A DNA stretch of 48,039 nt from a virus: IMG/VR virus record IMGVR_UViG_3300022602_000154, positions 1 to 48,039 of that record; one strand, given 5' to 3'. Below are positions 14,387-19,560 of this stretch, in pieces; within the stretch, counting starts at the first letter, position 1; each line of letters opens with the position of its first letter. The translations under genes were made by a program, and so were the position numbers. The notes under the pieces were generated by a model that saw nothing but the letters and a program-made list of their open reading frames with translations, did no database searches and was not told where the DNA came from.

Positions 14387-14610
14387 CACCACTGCACCTC
14401 CCCGTTAATAAATAATTGATCGTTTAGTGCTGCCCGAAGCCCCGGCATAAGTAATTCTCTTATTTCTGAAAGTCTTAATGCACTACTCATTTCCTGTAAT
14501 ACAAATTCAGGCGGCATGACCTTTACTGGCATTAACGTGCCTACCCTTATAACCGCAGGTGCGGCTACAAAACTAACAAGCCCTTGAATAACCCCACGGC
14601 GGGTAATCAT
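14386..14610 (-). CDS. Small protein with Tat-like N-terminus
   Basis: 74 residues. The first 20 (MITRRGVIQGLVSFVAAPAV) have a twin-arginine followed by a hydrophobic stretch, resembling a Tat signal or signal anchor. LMPVK follows, a combination I recall from small conserved phage proteins. The end is FINGEVQW-stop; those codons contain the GGGGAGG ribosome binding site of the next gene. Whether it is exported cannot be told. Confidence 0.7.
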   Translation of the reverse strand: MITRRGVIQGLVSFVAAPAVIRVGTLMPVKVMPPEFVLQEMSSALRLSEIRELLMPGLRAALNDQLFINGEVQW

Positions 14611-14849
14611 TTTGGCGGCTCCGTTTTACTAAACAAATCTATCAACATTGTATTTCTGGCCTCATACATTGAATCCATCAACATACGCCGTGTCATTTCC
14701 CGTTTTGTTATTCCGCCCTTTATAGGAAACCTATGCGCTGCCCAGCCATATTTTCCCCCTACCCACCGCTTTTCTGGCTCAACACATTTGTTTTCGTTAA
14801 CATCGCCAATTATGTTATAAGAGAAGCCAACGGCTTTGTGTTCAGTCAT
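14607..14849 (-). CDS. Small hypothetical protein
   Basis: 80 residues from ATG 14849, which overlaps the previous stop by ATGA. It contains KAVGFSYNIIGDVNENKCVE and RWVGGKYGWAAHRFPIKGG, with a helical C-terminus (MTRRMLMDSMYEARN). A longer frame to 14900 would overlap the DUF551 gene more and lacks support. Family not recognised. Confidence 0.65.
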   Translation of the reverse strand: MTEHKAVGFSYNIIGDVNENKCVEPEKRWVGGKYGWAAHRFPIKGGITKREMTRRMLMDSMYEARNTMLIDLFSKTEPPK

Positions 14850-15043
14850 TTTGGAAGTTCCGGCAATTCTGGCAGGTGCATCCAATGGGTAGGACGGCAA
14901 CTTAAATAAAACTTAGGATCATCAATTTGAGCATATTGCCATTGGTCTGCGTAAATCCATTTGGCAACCATAAGATGCCAACCGGGTTCACAAACTAATA
15001 CCCATTCATCTTTTGGGCAGGTTTCTATTGGTTGCCATGTCAT
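14846..15043 (-). CDS. DUF551-type small protein
   Basis: 65 residues beginning MTWQPIETCPKDEWVLVCEP and ending with THWMHLPELPELP. The W-Q-P-I-E-T-x-P-K-D start and the P-T-H-W-M-x-L-P end are the signature of DUF551, a common phage protein of unknown function. The start at 15043 is in an ATGA overlap with the next DUF551 gene upstream, so the two are tandem paralogues. Confidence 0.8.
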   Translation of the reverse strand: MTWQPIETCPKDEWVLVCEPGWHLMVAKWIYADQWQYAQIDDPKFYLSCRPTHWMHLPELPELPK

Positions 15044-15351
15044 TGTGGCTCCTCCGGCAATTCCATCCAATGAGACGGGCAGATACAACGTTCCGGCCCA
15101 TCACCCTCAACACGGTGAGGTGCATAAACAAACATCGGCCTGTCGCCAGATATTAGTTGCATTTCACTATGATACACCGCCACCGCAATTCGTTGACCAA
15201 ACTCAGCCTGATCACCTTTTTCCTTATTACCGTACACTAAAATTGGACGGTCTTTTGGTGCTGTTTCTATTGGTTGCCAGTCAGTCATTTTGGTTCCTCC
15301 GTCAATTAGTGCGCTTAATTCCCGATAGGCTTTGGTTATTTCATCAGTCAT
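15040..15351 (-). CDS. DUF551-type protein with N-terminal extension
   Basis: 103 residues. The core, from residue 22, is DUF551: MTDWQPIETAPKDRPILVYG through CPSHWMELPEEP. The first 21 residues are an added helix. The outer ATG 15351 follows the recurring leader AGATGGAG, but the inner ATG 15288 also has a very good site (GGAGG, seven bases away), so two products are possible. Paralogue of the adjacent 65-residue gene. Confidence 0.75.
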   Translation of the reverse strand: MTDEITKAYRELSALIDGGTKMTDWQPIETAPKDRPILVYGNKEKGDQAEFGQRIAVAVYHSEMQLISGDRPMFVYAPHRVEGDGPERCICPSHWMELPEEPQ

Positions 15352-15421
15352 GACCGAACTCCATCTGAAGCAAATTGCCCAAAATGATCTTTAGCCGCTG
15401 TATGGTTGGCAAAACATTCAT
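15344..15421 (-). CDS. 25-codon peptide upstream of DUF551
   Basis: ATG at 15421 with GGAG six bases upstream opens a 25-codon frame (MNVLPTIQRLKIILGNLLQM then EFGHD), overlapping the start of the next gene. It fits exactly between neighbours and may be a real mini-protein or a leader peptide for translational coupling. Evidence is limited to position and ribosome binding site. Confidence 0.4.
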   Translation of the reverse strand: MNVLPTIQRLKIILGNLLQMEFGHD

Positions 15422-15423
15422 TG

Positions 15424-15660
15424 TTAACTCCTAATCATCCCGCAGTATCCATGTGTCATTGGCTCCTCAGGCACAAGCGGAAGGGGAAGCCCAAGCCCCC
15501 GCATCAGGTCTTGATGACCAGCCGGACGCCACCGCCAAGCCATGCACTTGTCGCCAAGACACGCCTGATAAATAATACTGGGGTTATTCCTTCCCATTGA
15601 CATCACACAACCAAATTCTTGCGCTTTTTCAGGCGTCACATAGTGGGGGTTGTCGATCAT
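15424..15660 (-). CDS. Cys-containing small phage protein (CMAWRW type)
   Basis: 78 residues starting MIDNPHYVTPEKAQEFGCVM, then YQACLGDKCMAWRW and ending THGYCGMIRS. Spaced Cys residues with a CLGxxCMAWRW core and a GYCG end are typical of a small phage family that probably binds a metal. The start at 15660 forms ATGA with the preceding stop and has AGGAGG upstream; ATG 15666 is too close to that site. Confidence 0.75.
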   Translation of the reverse strand: MIDNPHYVTPEKAQEFGCVMSMGRNNPSIIYQACLGDKCMAWRWRPAGHQDLMRGLGLPLPLVPEEPMTHGYCGMIRS

Positions 15661-15836
15661 ATCCATGCCCTCCTTGGCATTGCGTTGTGTCTCACTAAAG
15701 CGTCCGTCAAAGCCTTACGAGTGATGCCCATGGCTTGTGCTGCTTTGATCAGGGACATACCCGCGAATAGCAGATCGTGGGCGTTCTTGCTCCTGTCTGG
15801 CGTCCAGCGTCCAGCGTGTTGGCCTATTTTTCTCAT
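15657..15836 (-). CDS. 59-residue helix-turn-helix-like protein
   Basis: A short gene with TAATG overlap at its start and ATGA overlap at its end. The product has GRWTPDRSKNAHDLLFAGMS, then IKAAQAMGITRKALTDALV, a good helix-turn-helix pattern (short helix, Gly turn, basic recognition helix). It is probably a small DNA-binding protein; target unknown. Confidence 0.7.
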   Translation of the reverse strand: MRKIGQHAGRWTPDRSKNAHDLLFAGMSLIKAAQAMGITRKALTDALVRHNAMPRRAWI

Positions 15837-15994
15837 TATTTGTTCCAGTTAATTTGGCTGATCTGCTCAATTTTTTGATTTCGCTTGTCGATCTCGGTCT
15901 GCGTCCAGATCCGTTTGATCCGCACTCTGCACCGGCAATCATTCAATGTCTGAAGGTACGGTGATCGTTCTGTTTTAATTGCAATCCCAAACAT
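15836..15994 (-). CDS. 52-residue basic small protein
   Basis: A short gene joined to both neighbours by one-base TAATG overlaps. The product is basic with a CRC pair (MFGIAIKTERSPYLQTLNDC then RCRVRIKRIW) and a polar C-terminus. Its exact fit into the chain of overlapping genes is the main support. Function unknown. Confidence 0.6.
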   Translation of the reverse strand: MFGIAIKTERSPYLQTLNDCRCRVRIKRIWTQTEIDKRNQKIEQISQINWNK

Positions 15995-16305
15995 TACTCA
16001 CTACCCTTCACCATTTTCCATTCAGGAAGCCCAATCTCTTCTGGCGACGAACCATAAATGTAACCGACGACATACCACTTTTTCCCGCCATCCAGTTCGG
16101 CCATAAGATGCATATAATCCTCGTGACCAGATCTCACCATCCAATCATCATGGCTGATACTGAATTGATGAAAATCATCTCCCCAACGGTTGTCAGTCCA
16201 TTGTTTAACAAACCCCACATTCATCAAGTCTTCGAGCGTTTCAAACTCCGCTTCTTTGGGGTCAATAGAGACGTAATTCGGCAGATGTTGTTTAATGATA
16301 GCCAT
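15994..16305 (-). CDS. Small hypothetical protein
   Basis: 103 residues with many aromatic and acidic residues (FHQFSISHDDWMVRSGHEDY, KKWYVVGYIYG). It starts at ATG 16305 behind the cassette CTGAAGGAGGGTGAGTG, the strong ribosome binding site that recurs in this array. It ends in TAATG overlap. I do not recognise a family. Confidence 0.65.
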   Translation of the reverse strand: MAIIKQHLPNYVSIDPKEAEFETLEDLMNVGFVKQWTDNRWGDDFHQFSISHDDWMVRSGHEDYMHLMAELDGGKKWYVVGYIYGSSPEEIGLPEWKMVKGSE

Positions 16306-16322
16306 CACTCACCCTCCTTCAG
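16303..16322 (-). promoter_or_regulatory. Recurring ribosome-binding/start cassette
   Basis: On the minus strand this 20-base cassette, CTGAAGGAGGGTGAGTGATG, supplies AAGGAGG and the start codon. The same 20 bases occur at 17016 and 17458, with near copies at 16771 and 17685. Here the upstream frame has already stopped, so the nucleotides rather than the encoded LKEGE residues are what is kept. Confidence 0.7.
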
Positions 16323-16432
16323 TATTTGCGATATCTAGGTCGTGTACGGCGTGTCCAATTACCAATTCTATTAAATATCCGCCACATCACGGGGTTTCTT
16401 ATGCTTGCAGTTCCCTTAAATTGAAAACACAT
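16319..16432 (-). CDS. 37-residue basic peptide
   Basis: A short gene with TGATG overlap at its start (GGGGGG upstream). It stops inside the following ribosome-binding cassette. The product is strongly basic at its end (WTRRTRPRYRKY) and could bind nucleic acid. Evidence is its fit and its ribosome binding site; function unknown. Confidence 0.5.
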   Translation of the reverse strand: MCFQFKGTASIRNPVMWRIFNRIGNWTRRTRPRYRKY

Positions 16433-16773
16433 CACTCACCCCCCATCAGTGCCGCACGGGCAATCTCGTTAATTTGCGATACAAGGCTATTTGGCCAACG
16501 CTGCTCCGACACATCGGCAATGCGTTCCATCTCATGCCGTAGCCGTTCAATCTGATCATTGGCCTTTGCAAGGTGATGACGCACGTCAATATTATCTTTG
16601 CGCTCCAATTCAAACAGTTCCCGCAACCGTTCAATCTCATTGGCGGCTTCATTTGGCCGATCTTTTGGCCGATCTTTTGCGGCCTCCCGTAGTCGTTCAA
16701 TCTCGTACACCGCCCAAGCGTAGCATTCTTCTTGATCGGCGCGATCTTTCAAAACGTCCATATAACTTTCCAT
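16432..16773 (-). CDS. ERLR-type protein with three internal copies of the motif
   Basis: 113 residues. The block Y/N/Q-[EQ]-I-E-R-L-R occurs three times (near residues 24, 47 and 75), separated by charged helices, so it is an internally repeated ERLR protein and probably a long coiled coil. It ends EIARAALMGGE, close to the DIARAALKEGE end of the gene at 17687. Start and stop are joined to neighbours by TGATG. Function unknown. Confidence 0.7.
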   Translation of the reverse strand: MESYMDVLKDRADQEECYAWAVYEIERLREAAKDRPKDRPNEAANEIERLRELFELERKDNIDVRHHLAKANDQIERLRHEMERIADVSEQRWPNSLVSQINEIARAALMGGE

Positions 16774-17018
16774 CACTCATTTTCCTTCAGTGCTTTTTCA
16801 GCAAGGCCCACTGCCATCGCTAGAACAATCCATGTCACGCTTTCATTAGATGTTTGGGGCGTAGGTATGTCTTCATGCTCAATGTCTGCAATTTGTTGCA
16901 ATACAACGCGCAATTGTTCAATCGTATTGGCGGCTTCATCAAAGATGTCATTGTTGCCCCAACCAACAGATACCCAAGTGGCTGCGCGTTTCCGTAGCCG
17001 TTCTACAATATCATACAT
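16773..17018 (-). CDS. ERLR-type small protein
   Basis: Opens MYDIVERLRKRAATWVSVGW and continues DEAANTIEQLRVVLQQIADI, the array's typical N-terminal helix pair. The C-terminal half has a short hydrophobic stretch (VTWIVLAMAVGLAEKAL) and ends LKENE. TGATG overlaps join it to both neighbours. Function unknown. Confidence 0.7.
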   Translation of the reverse strand: MYDIVERLRKRAATWVSVGWGNNDIFDEAANTIEQLRVVLQQIADIEHEDIPTPQTSNESVTWIVLAMAVGLAEKALKENE

Positions 17019-17134
17019 CACTCACCCTCCTTCAGTGCGTTGTTAACAAAAAGTATAAGTGCTTTGGCATTCGGTGGGCTATCAGATTCGCAGTGCGTTA
17101 AAATATAACGTAACGCTTCCCGTAACCGCTCAAT
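17016..17134. repeat. 119-bp perfect direct repeat, copy 1
   Basis: Identical, base by base as I read it, to 17458-17576. It covers the start cassette of one gene and the last 37 or so codons of the gene upstream, so two neighbouring proteins end in the same sequence. The identity implies a recent duplication or gene conversion. Confidence 0.9.
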
Positions 17135-17212
17135 CGCGCTTTTTGCATCACGGGATAACTGATCTTTGCCATTGAACCGCAGATGTTCATCTAACCGTTC
17201 AACAATATCCAT
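17018..17212 (-). CDS. ERLR-type small protein with duplicated C-terminus
   Basis: 64 residues: MDIVERLDEHLRFNGKDQLS, then SAIERLREALRYILTHCESD and an end (NALKEGE) encoded by the 119-bp repeat. From ERLREAL onward it is identical to the gene at 17460-17687, while the N-termini are unrelated apart from style. Joined to neighbours by TGATG. Function unknown. Confidence 0.75.
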   Translation of the reverse strand: MDIVERLDEHLRFNGKDQLSRDAKSAIERLREALRYILTHCESDSPPNAKALILFVNNALKEGE

Positions 17213-17460
17213 CACTCACCCTCACCAATCACGCCCATAATATCTTTTGCCATATCCAACCGCCCTGCTTGTCGCCCAACAAAATACGCTTCGTTAATCG
17301 CGTCTGCTGAAATGCCGTGTTGGTCAATAAAATACTTTGGAACATTACCATCTGCGGCTTTCAAGCGTTCGCTTGTCCAATGGGCGGAACTGCATATTTT
17401 ACGAATGTCGTCTTTTATAAATTTGATCCGCATTTGTGCTTTTTCTAAATCGGTTTTCAT
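17212..17460 (-). CDS. Small helical protein within the ERLR array
   Basis: 82 residues starting MKTDLEKAQMRIKFIKDDIR and including FVGRQAGRLDMAKDIMGVI. It lacks the ERLR block but ends GEGE within a near copy of the array's ribosome-binding cassette. It is bracketed by the two 119-bp repeats, so it may have been captured between them. Function unknown. Confidence 0.7.
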   Translation of the reverse strand: MKTDLEKAQMRIKFIKDDIRKICSSAHWTSERLKAADGNVPKYFIDQHGISADAINEAYFVGRQAGRLDMAKDIMGVIGEGE

Positions 17461-17576
17461 CACTCACCCTCCTTCAGTGCGTTGTTAACAAAAAGTATAA
17501 GTGCTTTGGCATTCGGTGGGCTATCAGATTCGCAGTGCGTTAAAATATAACGTAACGCTTCCCGTAACCGCTCAAT
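17458..17576. repeat. 119-bp perfect direct repeat, copy 2
   Basis: The partner of 17016-17134, offset by 442 bases. Recombination between the copies would delete one gene and leave a fused but still coupled array. Confidence 0.9.
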
Positions 17577-17687
17577 TTCGTCTAACAGCCCCCCGACAAG
17601 CACATCTGGATGCAAAGCAAAAATTGTTTTGTTCTCCATAGGTGGTCGCAGGGACAGGTATTTTTTTGCGTCATCTACAGCACTCAT
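17460..17687 (-). CDS. ERLR-type small protein with duplicated C-terminus
   Basis: 75 residues: MSAVDDAKKYLSLRPPMENK, then VLVGGLLDEIERLREAL and a C-terminus encoded by the second 119-bp repeat, identical to that of the gene at 17018-17212. The N-terminal half is unique. It is a clear chimera of an unrelated front and a shared back. TGATG overlaps on both sides. Function unknown. Confidence 0.75.
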   Translation of the reverse strand: MSAVDDAKKYLSLRPPMENKTIFALHPDVLVGGLLDEIERLREALRYILTHCESDSPPNAKALILFVNNALKEGE

Positions 17688-17914
17688 CACTCCCCCTCCT
17701 TCAGTGCGGCACGGGCTATGTCCACTAAAATGATATAACGCTTGATCAGTCCATATCGTATGTTTTCCACATCGCCAGAAATGCCAGAAATATGGGCATC
17801 AGCAATCTCCTTCAACGCTTCCCGCAACCGTTCAATCTCATCGGCAGATTCATCACAATTGCAATACACAGCATCACAACAATCTTCATGGCGCAACCGT
17901 TCAACAATATCCAT
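17687..17914 (-). CDS. ERLR-type small protein
   Basis: 75 residues: MDIVERLRHEDCCDAVYCNC, then DESADEIERLREALKEIADA and end VDIARAALKEGE. The CC...C.C pattern near residue 12 could bind metal. The upstream gene ends NGEVQW in the same junction cassette as before 14386. TGATG overlaps join it to neighbours. Function unknown. Confidence 0.75.
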   Translation of the reverse strand: MDIVERLRHEDCCDAVYCNCDESADEIERLREALKEIADAHISGISGDVENIRYGLIKRYIILVDIARAALKEGE

Positions 17915-18027
17915 CACCACTGTACCTCCCCATTAATAACGATGTGCTCGTACCACCGGTGCCCCGTATCGTCCTCCCATAAGGCCCACACGTTGTCCGG
18001 TTCATATTCATATCTGATCAGTGTCAT
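17914..18027 (-). CDS. 37-residue small protein ending NGEVQW
   Basis: A short gene: MTLIRYEYEPDNVWALWEDD, then TGHRWYEHIVINGEVQW. The last seven residues (INGEVQW) equal those of the 74-residue gene at 14386, and both are followed by TGATGGATATTGT and an MDIVERLR gene. The codons for NGEVQ carry GGGGAGG, the next gene's ribosome binding site. It overlaps the upstream gene by 20 bases. Confidence 0.65.
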   Translation of the reverse strand: MTLIRYEYEPDNVWALWEDDTGHRWYEHIVINGEVQW

Positions 18028-18208
18028 CTTTTTTATCCCAACTAAATTTTGGCAGGGTCACCTTCGGCTTAACGGAAGCCAGATCCCCTCGGATGCTGGC
18101 TTCTCGCTTGGCTTGGTTTGACGAAACCAGACGCACCCTGCTGCTTGGATCAATACCGCCGACGCTTGCGCCGCCATGGTTGCGCGGACCGCGCTTGCCA
18201 ATGGCCAT
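18008..18208 (-). CDS. Small basic protein
   Basis: 66 residues, basic and Gly-rich at the start (MAIGKRGPRNHGGASVGGID), then SSRVRLVSSNQAKREASI and a Lys/Asp-rich end. No fold is obvious. The start codon overlaps the previous stop as TGATG. Function unknown. Confidence 0.6.
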   Translation of the reverse strand: MAIGKRGPRNHGGASVGGIDPSSRVRLVSSNQAKREASIRGDLASVKPKVTLPKFSWDKKDDTDQI

Positions 18209-18429
18209 CACATATACAGGCTATGGTCGATAGCCTTCTCCGCTGGTCCGTCGTGAAGGGCCGTGTGGTCGTTGACGTTGTCGAATGGATAACGCCGCAT
18301 CTCGACGATGTCGTGATCCTCGTCGCGGGTCTTTTTCAAGAAATTGACGTGGAACCGAGCCGCCATAAACGATTCGGTCGTAGCCACGATGTGGTCGATG
18401 CCCTTGCCTGCTGGCACGATGTAAAACAT
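18208..18429 (-). CDS. Small hypothetical protein
   Basis: 73 residues from ATG 18429, preceded by the leader AAATGGAGATACCA. It contains MFYIVPAGKGIDHIVATTES and ARFHVNFLKKTRDEDHDIVE. A longer frame to 18441 would start inside the leader. A TTGACA box on the minus strand at 18485-18480 suggests a promoter upstream. Function unknown. Confidence 0.65.
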   Translation of the reverse strand: MFYIVPAGKGIDHIVATTESFMAARFHVNFLKKTRDEDHDIVEMRRYPFDNVNDHTALHDGPAEKAIDHSLYM

Positions 18430-18456
18430 TGGTATCTCCATTTACTGAACAAGGAT

Positions 18457-18485
18457 GTTGTCTCACGAATCAAAAGACGTGTCAA
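18457..18485 (-). promoter_or_regulatory. Weak promoter candidate
   Basis: TTGACA (18485-18480) on the minus strand is followed after 17 bases by GACAAC, a poor minus-10. It shares the TTTGACA context and downstream GGAGA leader with the better candidates at 13.2 and 13.7 kb, which is the main reason to list it. Confidence 0.3.
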
Positions 18486-18717
18486 ACATATTTTTATACA
18501 TCTCTTCGACGGTCCACTCGTCCTCGAATTCGCCGATCCCGTCGGGGTCCACCAGAACGCCATCAGGGAACGTAAGCGCCAAGCGTTTATGCCTTTCCTT
18601 CCTATGCTGGCGGCGGAAGGCCTGATAGGCCTCCTGCTCTGTCAGACCGTATTCCTCACCAATCGAGCGGTACGTTCGGCCATCATAGACCCGCTCAATG
18701 TAAATTTGATGGTCGTT
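18463..18717 (-). CDS. Small helix-turn-helix-like protein
   Basis: 84 residues: MNDHQIYIERVYDGRTYRSI, then GEEYGLTEQEAYQAFRRQHR, a helix-turn-helix with a basic second helix, and an acidic C-terminus. It may regulate this region. The start overlaps the previous stop by ATGA; a start one codon earlier is possible. Confidence 0.65.
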   Translation of the reverse strand, partial: NDHQIYIERVYDGRTYRSIGEEYGLTEQEAYQAFRRQHRKERHKRLALTFPDGVLVDPDGIGEFEDEWTVEEMYKNMFDTSFDS

Positions 18718-18953
18718 CATTGCTCTGGCCCCGCCTCGCTCTTGTCCTCGGCGATCTGGCCATAGAACGTCATTGCGGCCTGCATACGTGCCGGAGCATC
18801 GAGCTGTGACATGACATTGGCGACAAAGGTAGACGTCAGGTGCAGCACGGTGCCCACCGTCAGGCCATCCATGGCCTTGGCCATCGCGTCATAGGCCTTG
18901 ATATGCTTCTCTTGGGTCTTCTTCTTCATGTGCTCGTTTAGGTCGATTGTCAT
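18717..18953 (-). CDS. Small helical protein
   Basis: 78 residues: MTIDLNEHMKKKTQEKHIKA, then AKAMDGLTVGTVLHLTSTFV and an acidic end. The G-L-T-V-G-x-V-L-x-L segment and amphipathic helices are the only notable features. It overlaps its upstream neighbour by four bases (ATGA). Family not recognised. Confidence 0.65.
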   Translation of the reverse strand: MTIDLNEHMKKKTQEKHIKAYDAMAKAMDGLTVGTVLHLTSTFVANVMSQLDAPARMQAAMTFYGQIAEDKSEAGPEQ

Positions 18954-19309
18954 AATCCGTCTCCTTCTTCACAATCAATTTCAACTTTCACGCAGGCGAT
19001 GCGGTGTTGAGAAGCATATTCATCAGCATCTTCTTTTGTGTCAAAAAAATCATCTGTCTGTTTATCAATATTAACCCAAATTGTTTTTTTGATGCGTTGT
19101 TTGACTTCAACAAGGTCAGACGCAGATGAAGGTGAACCATCATAAACTCCACCGCATATAAATTTACCATCTTTTGCCCAACACATTGCCCACCAACCAT
19201 CTTCCACAAGAATGGCTCCATGAACTGCCCAAATACTATTCCCATCCGTTGCATAAATCCGAACCTCACGACCGTTGCGGGTGCGGTACTTCTTATTCTT
19301 GTCGATCAT
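18950..19309 (-). CDS. Conserved-style phage protein with YRTRNGREV motif
   Basis: 119 residues. The start (KKYRTRNGREVRIYATDG), the middle (AVHGAI, DGWWAMCWAKDGKF) and SDLVEVKQ match a common phage protein family of unknown function, usually shorter. The last 45 residues (IWVNIDKQTDDFFDTKEDAD) look like an added small domain. ATGA overlap upstream. Function unknown. Confidence 0.75.
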   Translation of the reverse strand: MIDKNKKYRTRNGREVRIYATDGNSIWAVHGAILVEDGWWAMCWAKDGKFICGGVYDGSPSSASDLVEVKQRIKKTIWVNIDKQTDDFFDTKEDADEYASQHRIACVKVEIDCEEGDGL

Positions 19310-19560
19310 TTTAATACCTCATAAAGTTTTGATGATTTTTTGCCAGACTGCGTGGGCATAAACTCGCCTGTCCACTTCAGCATCTCGTTATCGACGAAGA
19401 ATTTAAACAACTTCGCCCACATATTAGCCTTTGGTGGTGGGCCCACAAATAACTGCAACATGATGCGGATTGATTCGCCTGTTGCAGCAACGCCCACCAT
19501 TTCCCGTGCCCATTCGTCGTATTGTCTCTGGGCCTTCAAATACCAGCTATCATCGCTCAT
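19306..19560 (-). CDS. Small protein downstream of the primase-helicase
   Basis: 84 residues: MSDDSWYLKAQRQYDEWARE, then a helical middle, LFVGPPPKANMWAKLFKFFV, and a Lys/Ser-rich end. It starts on the last base of the primase stop (TAATG), so it is translated by coupling and may assist replication. Family not recognised. Confidence 0.65.
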   Translation of the reverse strand: MSDDSWYLKAQRQYDEWAREMVGVAATGESIRIMLQLFVGPPPKANMWAKLFKFFVDNEMLKWTGEFMPTQSGKKSSKLYEVLK

